In this document: piece by piece, positions 1 through 8,243 of the stretch
How positions within the stretch are numbered: position 1 is the stretch's first letter
Layout: every line of letters begins with the position of its first letter
Source: Rhizobium sp. C4
Lineage (GTDB): Bacteria; Pseudomonadota; Alphaproteobacteria; Rhizobiales; Rhizobiaceae
Direction of reading: 5' to 3'
Length of the DNA stretch: 64,000 nt
NCBI RefSeq assembly: GCF_021026315.1
Contig: NZ_JAJNCX010000011.1
Location: 38,918 to 102,917 of the forward strand
Made by a program: the position numbers and the translations under genes
Notes under the pieces: generated by a model
Told to the model about the DNA's origin: nothing
Databases searched by the model: none
What the model saw: the letters and a program-made list of their open reading frames with translations, nothing else

Positions 1-718
1 ATGCGGCGCAATCCTCGACCACGCGGCCGGAATTCATCACCAGAACGCGGTCGCAATAATGGGCGACGAGGTTGAGGTCGTGGCTGATCAGGATGAGGCC
101 CATGCCCTTGTTGCGGACAAGATCATCGATGATGTCGAGCACCTGCGCCTGCACCGAGACGTCGAGCGCCGAGGTCGGCTCGTCGGCGATCAGGATATCG
201 GGCTCGGGTATCAGCATCATCGCGATCATCACGCGCTGGCCCATGCCGCCGGAAATCTCGTGCGGGTAAAGGCCGGCGACGCGGTCGGGGTCGTTGATGC
301 GCACGGCTTCCAGCATGGCGCGGACGCGGGCGGCGATCTCGCGGCGGGGCAGGCGCTTGTGGGCAACGAGCGCTTCGGCGATCTGCTCGCCGACCGTCAT
401 GACAGGGTTCAGCGAGAATTTCGGGTCCTGCATGACCATGGAAATGCGGGCGCCGCGGATTTTGCGCATCGCCCTGTCGCCCTGCTTGAGAAGATCGATG
501 CCATCGAATTCCAGCCGCGTGGCGCTGACCTTGCCGGGGGTGCGCACGAGGCCGAGGATTGAGCGGCCGGTCATCGACTTGCCCGAGCCGCTTTCGCCGA
601 CAATGCCCAGCCGCTCGCGGCCGAGTTCAAAGGAAATGCCCTTGACCACATCCACCGGGCCGGACGGGCTCGGGAAGGTGACTTTCAGGTTTTCGACGAC
701 AAGAAGGGGGGCGCTCAA
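1..718 (-). CDS. Peptide/nickel-type ABC transporter ATP-binding protein (DppD/OppD family), C-terminus outside window
   Basis: ATPase subunit that powers uptake through the two permeases encoded just upstream. Reading the minus strand gives an uninterrupted frame beginning MSAPLLVVENLKVTF with Walker A GESGSGKS, a signature-like ISGGMGQRV, and Walker B ILIADEPTSALD followed by the H-loop region ISHDL. These are diagnostic of the DppD/OppD branch. The start is TTG at 718-716, overlapping the TGA stop of the permease gene in a TTGA tetranucleotide, so translational coupling is likely. About 239 residues are visible; the usual C-terminal oligopeptide-transporter extension lies beyond position 1. 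The cargo is not determinable from this subunit. Confidence 0.9.
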   Translation of the reverse strand, partial: MSAPLLVVENLKVTFPSPSGPVDVVKGISFELGRERLGIVGESGSGKSMTGRSILGLVRTPGKVSATRLEFDGIDLLKQGDRAMRKIRGARISMVMQDPKFSLNPVMTVGEQIAEALVAHKRLPRREIAARVRAMLEAVRINDPDRVAGLYPHEISGGMGQRVMIAMMLIPEPDILIADEPTSALDVSVQAQVLDIIDDLVRNKGMGLILISHDLNLVAHYCDRVLVMNSGRVVEDCAA

Positions 719-1626
719 TGCTTTTCTCCGCTCTTGGGGTCGAGAACGTCGCGCAAGCCGTCGCCGAGGAAGCAGAAGCCGAGGCTGACAACGATGATGG
801 CGAAGCCCGGCATGGTGGCAACCCACCACTGATCGAGAATGAAGGTGCGGCCGCGCGCGATCATCGCGCCCCATTCGGGCAGCGGCGGCTGCGCGCCAAG
901 GCCGATGAAGCCGAGACCGGCGGCGGTGAGGATGATGCCAGCCATGTCGAGCGTGACGCGGACGATCATCGAGGAGGTGCAGAGCGGCAGGATATGGCCG
1001 ACGACGATGCGGAGGCTCGAGGCGCCCTGCAGGCGGCTCGCGGCGATGAAATCGGCATTCTTGAAGGTCAGCGTTTCGGCGCGTGCGATACGGGCATAGC
1101 TCGGCCAGGAGGTGATGGCGATGGCGAGAATGGCATTCTCGATGCCGGGGCCAAGGGCGGCGACCAGCGCGAGCGCGAGGATCAGCTTCGGCATCGACAG
1201 GAAGATGTCGGTGATGCCCATGAGGACGCGATCCACCCAGCCGCCGAGATAGCCGGCGGCCGCACCGATCAGCAGGCCGGCGGGGGCGGCAAGGACGGCG
1301 ACCAGAATGACGATGGCGAGCGTGATGCGCGCGCCGAAGACAACGCGGGACCAGATGTCGCGGCCAAGCTCGTCCGTGCCCATCCAGTTTGCAGCGCTCG
1401 GCGGGCGAAGGCGCGCATAGGTGTCCTGGGCGATCGGGTCATGGGTGGCAATCCACGGCGCAAAGGCCGCCATGGCGATCAGCGCCAGCACGATGACAAG
1501 GCCGACCATGGCCAGCGCATTGCCGCGAAAGGCAAGCGAAATGCGGAAGATGCGGCCCCAGCGGGCCTGCCGGCGCGAGGCGGGGCTTTCGTCGAGAAGC
1601 CAGGAGCGCATATCGGTAAAGGCCAT
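715..1626 (-). CDS. Peptide-type ABC transporter permease (DppC-like)
   Basis: Inner-membrane permease of 303 residues. An N-terminal cytoplasmic stretch is followed by a first membrane helix and the family's extracytoplasmic segment containing HDPIAQD and the GTDELGRDIWSR motif, which is characteristic of DppC/OppC. The EAA-type coupling loop appears around the RLQGASSLRIVVGHILP segment. The start ATG is preceded by GAGGTAA on the minus strand. It sits 4 bp after the DppB-like gene and overlaps the ATPase gene by 4 bp, giving the order permease B, permease C, ATPase. Partner of the substrate-binding protein encoded at 3488-5080 on the opposite strand. Confidence 0.93.
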   Translation of the reverse strand: MAFTDMRSWLLDESPASRRQARWGRIFRISLAFRGNALAMVGLVIVLALIAMAAFAPWIATHDPIAQDTYARLRPPSAANWMGTDELGRDIWSRVVFGARITLAIVILVAVLAAPAGLLIGAAAGYLGGWVDRVLMGITDIFLSMPKLILALALVAALGPGIENAILAIAITSWPSYARIARAETLTFKNADFIAASRLQGASSLRIVVGHILPLCTSSMIVRVTLDMAGIILTAAGLGFIGLGAQPPLPEWGAMIARGRTFILDQWWVATMPGFAIIVVSLGFCFLGDGLRDVLDPKSGEKH

Positions 1627-1630
1627 CGGA

Positions 1631-2716
1631 TTACCTCGCGCGCGGGTCGAGGACGTTATAAAGCGCGTCGCTCAGCTTGTTGATGAAAATGAAGACCATG
1701 CCGATCAGGAGCGTCGCGCCGAGCACGGCGGCCATGTCGGCATTGAGCAGCGCCACGGTCAGGTAATTGCCGATGCCGGGCCAGGAGAAGATCGTCTCGA
1801 TCATCACCGAGCCTTCGAGAAGGGCGGCATAGGAGAGCGCGCAGACGGTGATCAGCGGCACGAGGATCGGTCGGAAGGCGTGGCGCCAGATGACGATGCG
1901 CTCCGGCAGACCCTTGACGCGGGCGGTGGTGATATATTCCTGGGCGAGCTGGTCGAGCATGAAGGAGCGCGTCATGCGGGCGATATAGGCGAGGCTGAAA
2001 AAGCCGAGAATGCTGGCCGGCAGGATGAGATGGCCGATGGCATTGAAGAAGATGTCCGTTTCGCCGGCGAGAAGGCTGTCGACCAGCATCAGGCCGGTGA
2101 CGGGCGTCACGAGGCCATCATAGGCGATGTCGACGCGGCCCGGTCCATCCACCCATTGCAGGCGGGCATAGAAGACGGCGAGCCCGACAAGTCCGAGCCA
2201 GAAGGCCGGGATCGCATAGCCGGCAAGACCGACGACGCGGATCACCTGGTCGGTCAGGCTGCCCTGACGGGCTGCGGCATGAACGCCCATGGGGACGCCA
2301 AGCGCAATGCCGATCAGGATGCCGAGCGTCGCCATTTCCAGCGTCGCCGGGAAGACTTCCTTCAGGTCCTGCAGCACCGGCCGCCCGGTCGAGACCGACA
2401 TGCCCAGATCGCCGGTGGCAACCGCCTTCACGTAATTCACGAACTGCACGATCAGCGGCTTGTCGAGGCCGAGCTGCACGCGGGCGGCGTCATAGACGGC
2501 CTTCGGCGCCCGGTCGCCGACCACGGCGAGCGCCGGATCGATCGGCACGACGCGGCCGATGAAGAAGGTGATGGCGATGAGGCCAAGCAGGGTGATGACG
2601 AGCGAAAGCACGATCCCGCCGAGCCGCAGCGCCGCTTTCCGGCTGCGCACGCCTCCGGAACCACGCTTCGGCGCGGCACGCGGGCTCGCATCAGGGAAGG
2701 GGGTGTCAGTCGCCAC
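1631..2716 (-). CDS. Peptide-type ABC transporter permease (DppB-like)
   Basis: First gene of the minus-strand importer unit, 361 residues. It has a longer than usual N-terminal cytoplasmic extension rich in Arg and Pro, then a hydrophobic helix, the FVNYVKAVATGDLGMSVS region typical of DppB/OppB (the GDLG.S motif), and five further membrane segments with the EAA loop near YITTARVKGLPERIV. Translation starts at GTG (2716-2714), chosen because GAGGAGG lies just upstream. The promoter must lie in the AT-rich gap shared with the divergent XRE-cupin regulator, which is therefore the obvious candidate regulator. Confidence 0.92.
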   Translation of the reverse strand: MATDTPFPDASPRAAPKRGSGGVRSRKAALRLGGIVLSLVITLLGLIAITFFIGRVVPIDPALAVVGDRAPKAVYDAARVQLGLDKPLIVQFVNYVKAVATGDLGMSVSTGRPVLQDLKEVFPATLEMATLGILIGIALGVPMGVHAAARQGSLTDQVIRVVGLAGYAIPAFWLGLVGLAVFYARLQWVDGPGRVDIAYDGLVTPVTGLMLVDSLLAGETDIFFNAIGHLILPASILGFFSLAYIARMTRSFMLDQLAQEYITTARVKGLPERIVIWRHAFRPILVPLITVCALSYAALLEGSVMIETIFSWPGIGNYLTVALLNADMAAVLGATLLIGMVFIFINKLSDALYNVLDPRAR

Positions 2717-2746
2717 GCTCAGCCTCCTCGGCTAAAAATTTTTTTA

Positions 2747-2810
2747 GTTCCAGTAAAATTCTGCTTGGAACATACAAATAATTTTGCTTTCATCAAACAA
2801 ATTTTACTGG
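2747..2810. promoter_or_regulatory. Divergent regulatory region with nested inverted repeats
   Basis: The gap between the DppB-like gene and the XRE-cupin gene is far more AT-rich than its surroundings. It contains an 11-bp perfect inverted repeat, CCAGTAAAATT at 2750-2760 and AATTTTACTGG at 2800-2810. A second, nested pair is GTTCC at 2747-2751 and GGAAC at 2767-2771. This is the arrangement expected of an operator controlling both divergent units, probably bound by the adjacent XRE-cupin protein; that assignment is inference from position. Confidence 0.6.
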
Positions 2811-2816
2811 TTCCGG

Positions 2817-3440
2817 ATGATGACTGCTTCACCGCTCGCTTTGACGACACAAGAACCACAGAAGCCGAAGGTCGGCGCGCTGATCCGCGCCCGGCGGCGG
2901 CAATTGCAATTGACGCTCCGCGACATCTGCGAGGCGGCGGGCATCACGCCCGGTTATCTCAGCCAGGTGGAACGCGACCTCGCCACGCCCTCGCTCGGCA
3001 CGCTGGCGCAGATCGCCCACAGCCTCAATGTCGGCGTCGACTATTTCATCGCCTCGCCCGGTTCCGAAGATGCGCTGACACGGCATGGCGAGCGGGAGAC
3101 CTTTTCGGTGCCCGGTTCCGAAGTGGTCTACGAGCGCGTGGCGGCCGACTTTGCCGGCAACCAGCTCTCCTCCTTCGTGCTGAACATTCCGCCGGGCTTC
3201 CATTCCGAAACCGTCAGCCACGAGGGAGAGGAGCTTCTCTTCGTGCTGGAAGGCAAGCTCACCCAGATGCTCGACGGCGCCGAATACATCATGCGGCCGG
3301 GCGACAGCCTGCATTTTCGCGGCAACCGCCCGCATGCCTGGTGGAACGACACGAAGGAAACCGTGCGCGTGCTCTGGACCGGCACGGTTCCCGTCTACCG
3401 CACCAATCCGCCGAAATCCGGCGGCCAGAAGTCCGACTGA
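2817..3440 (+). CDS. XRE-family transcriptional regulator with C-terminal cupin sensor
   Basis: Regulator of about 207 residues. An N-terminal Cro/C1-type helix-turn-helix (LRDICEAAGITPGYLSQVER, roughly residues 33-52) is followed by a cupin_2 domain with HSETVSHEGEELLFVLEG and a second conserved block ending RPGDSLHFRGNRPHAWWN. This domain pair (PuuR/SutR-like) usually senses a small nitrogenous ligand and controls its transport and breakdown. Start: an upstream ATG at 2784 would place the coding sequence inside the operator repeats, so the ATG at 2817 (or 2820) is preferred. It lies between the divergent importer genes and is followed after 47 bp by the binding protein of the same importer. 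Confidence 0.88.
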   Translation: MMTASPLALTTQEPQKPKVGALIRARRRQLQLTLRDICEAAGITPGYLSQVERDLATPSLGTLAQIAHSLNVGVDYFIASPGSEDALTRHGERETFSVPGSEVVYERVAADFAGNQLSSFVLNIPPGFHSETVSHEGEELLFVLEGKLTQMLDGAEYIMRPGDSLHFRGNRPHAWWNDTKETVRVLWTGTVPVYRTNPPKSGGQKSD

Positions 3441-3487
3441 CCCCGATCTGACAACAAGAACGCCCTGAGACAGAGGAGAACGAAACC

Positions 3488-5080
3488 ATGAAACATTTCC
3501 AAGCAGCCCTTTTCGCCGCCACGGCCCTGATGCCGCTGACGGCGCTGCAGGCCTATGCCGCGACCCCGAAGGACACGCTCGTCGTTGCCGAAAACATCGA
3601 CGACATCGTCAGCATCGACCCGGCTGAAGCGTATGAATTCTCGTCCGGCGAATATGTCACCCAGACCTATGACCGTCTGGTGCAGTATGACGCCACCGAC
3701 CTCGAGAAGCTTTCGCCCGGCCTTTCGACCAGCTGGAAGGCCGACGATGCGGCCAAGACGATCACCTTCACGCTGCGCGACCGCGTCAAGTTCTCGTCCG
3801 GCAACCCGCTGCGGGCCGAAGACGTCGTCTATTCCTGGAAGCGCGTCATCAAGCTCAACAAGGCGCCCGCCTTCCTTCTGACCCAGCTCGGCTGGACCGC
3901 CGACAATTTCGACAGCATGGTCAAGGCCGACGGCAAGACCGTCACCGTCAAGTATACCGGTGACTTCTCCTCTGCCTTCGTGCTCAACGTTCTCGCTTCG
4001 CGTCCGGCCTCGGTCGTCGATGGCAAGACGGTGGAAGCCAACGACAAGGGCGGCGATCTCGGCAATGCTTGGCTGAAGGCGAATTCCGCCGGCACCGGCC
4101 CGTTCGTGCTCAAGGCGTTCAAGCCCGGCCAGCTCCTCAACCTCGCCGCCAACCCGTCCTATTTCGGCGGTGCGCCGGCCGTGAAGTCGGTTGCCATCCG
4201 CCACGTCGCGGAATCGGCCACGCAGCAGCTGATGCTGAAGTCGGGCGACGTCGATATCGCCAAGAACCTGACGCCGGACCAGATCGCAGCCGTGCAGACC
4301 AGCGGCTCGTTCAAGATCGAGAGCTATCCGCAGGCCGCCGTCCACTTCCTCAGCCTGAACCAGAAGGACAAGGACCTGACCAACCCGGCCGTCTGGGAAG
4401 CCGCGCGCTACCTCGTCGACTACAAGGGCATGACGGACACGATCCTCAAGGGCCAGATGGAAACCCACCAGGCCTTCTGGCCGAAGGGCTTCCCGGGCGC
4501 GCTGAACGACACGCCCTACACCTATGATCCCGACAAGGCGAAGAAGATCCTGGCCGACGCCGGCATCAAGACGCCGATCACCGCGACGCTAGACGTCATC
4601 AACTCCTCGCCCTTCACCGACATGGCGCAGGCGCTGCAGGCAAGCTTTGCCAAGGGCGGCATCGACTTCAAGATCGTCCCCGGCACGGGCTCGCAGGTCA
4701 TCACCAAGTATCGCGCCCGCACGCATGAAGCCATGCTGCTCTATTGGGGCCCGGACTTCATGGACCCGGATTCCAACGCGTCCGCCTTCGCCTACAATGC
4801 CGACAACAGCGACGGCCACTACCAGTCGACCACGACCTGGCGCAATGCCTGGGCGGTTCCGGACGAGCTGAACAAGGCAACGCTGGCGGCCCGCGCCGAA
4901 GCCGACCCGAAGAAGCGCGACGCCATGTATGTCGAGCTGCAGAAGAAGGTGCAGGCAAGCTCGCCGATCATCCTGATGTTCCAGGCCGCCAAGCAGGTTG
5001 CCATCGCCAAGAACGTCTCGGGCTATGTCAACGGCGCGCTGCCGGACTACGTCTTCTACCGTCTGGTCAAGAAGGACTGA
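3488..5080 (+). CDS. ABC transporter substrate-binding protein, family 5 (peptide/opine class)
   Basis: Periplasmic solute receptor of 530 residues with a Sec signal peptide (MKHF then a hydrophobic core, cleavage probably after LQAYA near residue 24). The mature protein has the SBP_bac_5 fold: the DIVSIDPAEAYEF start, the LSPGLSTSWKADD block, RDRVKFSSG and the late ALNDTPYTYDPDKAKKIL segment. Length is normal for DppA/OppA relatives. It is preceded by AGAGGAGAACG and followed by a strong terminator, so it can be transcribed at a higher level than the downstream genes. Co-location with an M24 peptidase suggests a peptide or amidated amino-acid cargo; the ligand is unknown. Confidence 0.93.
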   Translation: MKHFQAALFAATALMPLTALQAYAATPKDTLVVAENIDDIVSIDPAEAYEFSSGEYVTQTYDRLVQYDATDLEKLSPGLSTSWKADDAAKTITFTLRDRVKFSSGNPLRAEDVVYSWKRVIKLNKAPAFLLTQLGWTADNFDSMVKADGKTVTVKYTGDFSSAFVLNVLASRPASVVDGKTVEANDKGGDLGNAWLKANSAGTGPFVLKAFKPGQLLNLAANPSYFGGAPAVKSVAIRHVAESATQQLMLKSGDVDIAKNLTPDQIAAVQTSGSFKIESYPQAAVHFLSLNQKDKDLTNPAVWEAARYLVDYKGMTDTILKGQMETHQAFWPKGFPGALNDTPYTYDPDKAKKILADAGIKTPITATLDVINSSPFTDMAQALQASFAKGGIDFKIVPGTGSQVITKYRARTHEAMLLYWGPDFMDPDSNASAFAYNADNSDGHYQSTTTWRNAWAVPDELNKATLAARAEADPKKRDAMYVELQKKVQASSPIILMFQAAKQVAIAKNVSGYVNGALPDYVFYRLVKKD

Positions 5081-5097
5081 CGATCTCTGATCCGGAG

Positions 5098-5128
5098 AGG
5101 CCGCCGGCATTCGCCCGGCGGCCTTTTC
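5098..5128 (+). terminator. Rho-independent terminator after the substrate-binding protein gene
   Basis: Perfect 9-bp GC stem GGCCGCCGG / CCGGCGGCC with a short loop at 5099-5123, followed by TTTT. It lies 18 bp after the stop codon and just upstream of the M24 peptidase gene, so it either ends the transcript or attenuates read-through. Confidence 0.85.
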
Positions 5129-5168
5129 ATTTCCTTTTTCCCCCTATTGAATGACAGGAGCGATGCCG

Positions 5169-6266
5169 ATGTTCGAGGCGCGCATGAAACGGCTGACCGT
5201 GCGGATGGCCGAAACCGGAACCGACGGCGTCTTCGTTGGCCCGACCTCCAACATGAAATGGCTGGCCGGCTTCGACCCGCATGGGGACGAGCGTCCCGTG
5301 ATGCTGGTCGTCGGACCGAAATCCGCCGCCTTCCTGATGCCGGCGCTGAATGCCGATAGCGCGCGCCAGCACACGAACCTTCCCTTCGTCACCTGGTCGG
5401 ATGCCGAAGGCCCGGCCAACGCCTTCGCCCGCGTGCTGGAAGAGACCGGCATTTCCGACATGACGACGCCCACCATCGCGCTCGATGAAACCATGCGCGC
5501 CGACTTCGCCATGATGATCGTCGATGCCTTTCCGGGTGCGAAACGCGAGTTTCTGGCCGACACGGTCGGAGCGCTACGCGCCGCCAAGGACGAGAGCGAA
5601 TACAAGCTTCTGAAGATGAATGCGCTGATCGACGACGAGACGATGCGCGCGGCCTTTGCGGCGCTGAAACCCGGCATGAGCGAGCTGGAAGCCGCCGAAA
5701 TCATCCGGCAGAAGTTCAAGGCGCAGGGTGCTGCGGCCGAATTCATCATCGTCTGCTTCGGCGAGAACGGCGCGTTTCCGCACCACCATTCCGGCGAGCG
5801 CCGGCTGAAGGCGGGCGATGCCATTCTGCTGGATATCGGCGGCCGCAAGGACGGCTATCCGAGCGACATGACCCGTGTCGGCTATTGCGGCACGCCGCCG
5901 GAAGGCTTCGAAGAGGTCGTTTCCGTCGTCGAGCGCGCCGTGCAGGCTGCCATTGCGGCAGCGCGCCCCGGCGTCAAGGCCTCCGAGGTTGACCGCGCCG
6001 CCCGCGAGACGATCGCGGCTGCCGGCTATGGCGACCGCTTCCTGCACCGGACCGGCCACGGTCTCGGCATCGACGTTCACGAGCGGCCCTATATCACGTC
6101 GACCTCGGATGTCGTGCTGCAGGCCGGTAACGTCTTCTCCATCGAGCCCGGCATCTATCTGACCGACCGTTTCGGCGTGCGGCTGGAAGAGATCGTCATC
6201 CTGGGCAAGAACGGCGCGGAAGTGTTCTCCGAACTGTCGCGCCAGCCCGTTCGAGTCGAAGGCTGA
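5169..6266 (+). CDS. M24-family metallopeptidase (Xaa-Pro aminopeptidase/creatinase-like)
   Basis: Cytoplasmic pita-bread fold hydrolase of about 365 residues. A creatinase-type N-terminal domain (to about residue 125) precedes the M24 catalytic domain. All five metal ligands are visible: D222 and D233 (DIGGRKDGYPSDM), H297 (GHGLG), E326 (SIEPG) and E340 (RLEEI), so the enzyme should be active. The start at 5169 places AGGAG 8 nt upstream; in-frame ATGs at 5151 and 5163 are worse spaced. In this setting it probably cleaves the compound imported by the neighbouring transporter (a proline-containing peptide, or a creatine- or ectoine-like derivative); which of these cannot be decided. Confidence 0.9.
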   Translation: MFEARMKRLTVRMAETGTDGVFVGPTSNMKWLAGFDPHGDERPVMLVVGPKSAAFLMPALNADSARQHTNLPFVTWSDAEGPANAFARVLEETGISDMTTPTIALDETMRADFAMMIVDAFPGAKREFLADTVGALRAAKDESEYKLLKMNALIDDETMRAAFAALKPGMSELEAAEIIRQKFKAQGAAAEFIIVCFGENGAFPHHHSGERRLKAGDAILLDIGGRKDGYPSDMTRVGYCGTPPEGFEEVVSVVERAVQAAIAAARPGVKASEVDRAARETIAAAGYGDRFLHRTGHGLGIDVHERPYITSTSDVVLQAGNVFSIEPGIYLTDRFGVRLEEIVILGKNGAEVFSELSRQPVRVEG

Positions 6267-6279
6267 GGAGCGTCCGCCC

Positions 6280-6786
6280 ATGTCCGGCATCGTGATCCGC
6301 AGACCCAAGGCAGAAGACGGCGACGATGTCGCCGCCATCTATGCGTTCGAGGAGGTTGTTGCCTACACGACGCAGCTTCCGCATCGTGACGTCCAGTTCT
6401 GGCGGGACTTCTACCGCAGCCGCGATCCCGAGGGCATGGAACTGGTGGCCGAGATCGACGGCCGCGTGGTCGGCCATCTCGGCATGCTGCTCAACCGTGC
6501 GCCGCGCCGCAAGCATGTCGGCAGCTTCGGCATCTGCGTCCATCCGGAGTTTCACGGAAAGGGCGTCGGCAGGGCGCTGATGGCGGAGATGATCCATCTG
6601 TCCGACAACTGGCTCAATCTCGTCCGCATCGAACTCTCCGTCGCGTCGGAAAACAGCCGCGCGATTGCGCTCTACCGCAGCTTCGGCTTCGAGGTGGAGG
6701 GTGAGCTGAAGATGGATCTGTTCCGCAACGGTCGCTACGGCAACACGACCCAGATGGCGCGGCTGCGCCTCCCGGCAGCCGCCTGA
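6280..6786 (+). CDS. GNAT-family N-acetyltransferase
   Basis: A 168-residue acetyl-CoA-dependent acyltransferase. The GNAT fold is visible from the central beta-strand HVGSFGICVHPEFHGKGVGRAL, which contains the acetyl-CoA-binding motif A (the Q/R-x-x-G-x-G/A equivalent is HGKGVG), and from the C-terminal ALYRSFGFEVEGEL motif. It starts 13 bp after the M24 peptidase gene and was probably co-transcribed with it. The acceptor is unknown; modification or detoxification of the same imported amine is a reasonable guess. Confidence 0.9.
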   Translation: MSGIVIRRPKAEDGDDVAAIYAFEEVVAYTTQLPHRDVQFWRDFYRSRDPEGMELVAEIDGRVVGHLGMLLNRAPRRKHVGSFGICVHPEFHGKGVGRALMAEMIHLSDNWLNLVRIELSVASENSRAIALYRSFGFEVEGELKMDLFRNGRYGNTTQMARLRLPAAA

Positions 6787-6790
6787 TCGG

Positions 6791-6822
6791 CCTGCGCGCC
6801 AGCCGGGAAGGCCGGCGCGCAG
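6791..6822. terminator. Hairpin between convergent genes
   Basis: CCTGCGCGCC at 6791-6800 pairs with GGCGCGCAGG at 6813-6822, in the 42-bp gap between the convergent GNAT and ABC ATPase genes. There is no strong U-tract on either strand, so it is a probable rather than a textbook bidirectional terminator. Confidence 0.55.
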
Positions 6823-6828
6823 GAGAGG

Positions 6829-7893
6829 CTATTGCCGCAGGGTCTTGCCCGATTGCGCATCGAAGAGATGCAGCTTGCCGGCGCGGGGCGCGATCGTGAC
6901 CTCGTCGCCCGGCTTGAAATCGTGGCGCTCGGCGAAGACGGCGACCAGTTCGCTGTTGCCGTAGCGGAGGAAAACCATGGTTTCGTGGCCGGTCGGTTCC
7001 GTCACGTTGACGGTGGCCTTGAGGCCGGTGCCGCCGAGTTCCAGATGTTCCGGCCGCGCGCCGAGAAGCACTGCCTGTCCGTCCGTGGCCGCCGGCGTGA
7101 AGCCGAGCGCGATCTCGTCGCCGGTCTCCGACACGAAGATCTGGCCGTCAGCCTTGTACTTGCCTTTCATCAGGTTCATCGACGGCGAGCCGATGAAGGT
7201 GGCGACGAAGGTGTTGTTCGGCCAGTCGTAGAGGTCGAGCGGCGTGCCGATCTGCTCGACATGGCCGCCCTGCATGACGACGATCTTGTCGGCCATGGTC
7301 ATGGCTTCCACCTGATCGTGGGTCACGTAGATGGTCGTGGTGCCCAGCCGCTGGTGCAGCTCCTTGATTTCCTTTCGCATCTGCACGCGCAGCTTGGCGT
7401 CGAGGTTCGACAGCGGCTCGTCGAAGAGGAAGACCTGCGGCGAGCGGACAATCGCCCGGCCCATGGCGACGCGCTGGCGCTGGCCGCCGGAGAGCTGGCG
7501 CGGATAGCGATCGAGATAGGGGACGAGGTCGAGCGTTTCGGCAGCCGCCTGGAGGCGCTGCTTGATCACGTCTGCGGGAAGCTTCTGCAGGCGCAGCGCG
7601 AAGACCATGTTTTCGGCCACCGTCTTGTGCGGATAGAGCGCGTAGCTCTGGAACACCATGGCGATGTCGCGATCCTTGGGCGGCAGGTTGTTGACGACGC
7701 GGCTGCCGATCGAAATCGTGCCTCCGGTAATGCTTTCAAGGCCCGCCACCATGCGCAGCAGGGTTGACTTGCCGCAGCCCGACGGGCCGACGAGAACGAC
7801 AAATTCGCCGTCTTCGATGTCGATATCAATGCCGTGAAGGACCTTCAGCGCACCATAGGCTTTCTGCGCTCCGGTAATCTTGACCTCAGCCAT
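6829..7893 (-). CDS. Carbohydrate ABC transporter ATP-binding protein (UgpC/MalK family)
   Basis: ATPase of 354 residues. It has Walker A GPSGCGKST, signature LSGGQRQRV, Walker B FLFDEPLSNLD, the D-loop/H-loop VTHDQ, and a C-terminal TOBE-type regulatory domain typical of the CUT1 family. Translation starts at MAEVKITG (7893), preceded by GGGAGAGAG on the minus strand; the open frame extends further upstream but that part overlaps the operator region. It is encoded divergently from the binding protein and permeases at 8244-11981, which otherwise lack an ATPase, so it is almost certainly their motor. Confidence 0.94.
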   Translation of the reverse strand: MAEVKITGAQKAYGALKVLHGIDIDIEDGEFVVLVGPSGCGKSTLLRMVAGLESITGGTISIGSRVVNNLPPKDRDIAMVFQSYALYPHKTVAENMVFALRLQKLPADVIKQRLQAAAETLDLVPYLDRYPRQLSGGQRQRVAMGRAIVRSPQVFLFDEPLSNLDAKLRVQMRKEIKELHQRLGTTTIYVTHDQVEAMTMADKIVVMQGGHVEQIGTPLDLYDWPNNTFVATFIGSPSMNLMKGKYKADGQIFVSETGDEIALGFTPAATDGQAVLLGARPEHLELGGTGLKATVNVTEPTGHETMVFLRYGNSELVAVFAERHDFKPGDEVTIAPRAGKLHLFDAQSGKTLRQ

Positions 7894-8038
7894 CTCTCTC
7901 CCATCTGCCTGACGCGGATGCCCTCTTTCCGAAGACCGGCGCCGTGGCACTCCTTCAATTTTATCCACGGATTTCCGCGCACGGAACGGGCTGAAAATGC
8001 ACCGATACGTGTCCTGAAACCTCGTGAAAACCTCCTCC

Positions 8039-8052
8039 ATGAAACGTTTCAT
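8039..8052. promoter_or_regulatory. LacI-type operator O1
   Basis: Perfect 14-bp palindrome ATGAAACGTTTCAT with a central CG, the classic architecture of LacI-family operators. It ends 6 bp upstream of a -35 element and is repeated identically at 8125-8138. The LacI-family gene at 11997-13001 in the downstream operon is the likely binding partner. Confidence 0.8.
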
Positions 8053-8058
8053 TATTGG

Positions 8059-8086
8059 TTGACATTTCGCCGATCCTGTCTAATTC
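8059..8086 (+). promoter_or_regulatory. Sigma70-type promoter of the sugar operon
   Basis: TTGACA at 8059-8064 and TAATTC at 8081-8086, separated by 16 bp, on the strand of the substrate-binding protein gene. It lies between the two identical operators, so occupancy of both could block or loop out the promoter. The 350-bp gap at 7894-8243 holds no gene. Confidence 0.65.
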
Positions 8087-8124
8087 TCGTCGCCGAGACC
8101 GAGAGGAGCGGTTTCATGCAAGCG

Positions 8125-8138
8125 ATGAAACGTTTCAT
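8125..8138. promoter_or_regulatory. LacI-type operator O2
   Basis: Second copy of ATGAAACGTTTCAT, 86 bp centre to centre from O1 and about 40 bp downstream of the -10 hexamer. Eighty-six base pairs is close to eight helical turns, which would place the two sites on the same face of the DNA and permit repression by looping. Confidence 0.8.
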
Positions 8139-8243
8139 TTTCTTGCTTAACAGATAGTTCCGGCCGAGGCCAGAGCAAAAATCTGCAACGGATTTTGCCT
8201 GAACCCGCCGGAGAGTTATTCGGGAAACGTGGGAGGAGACCAC

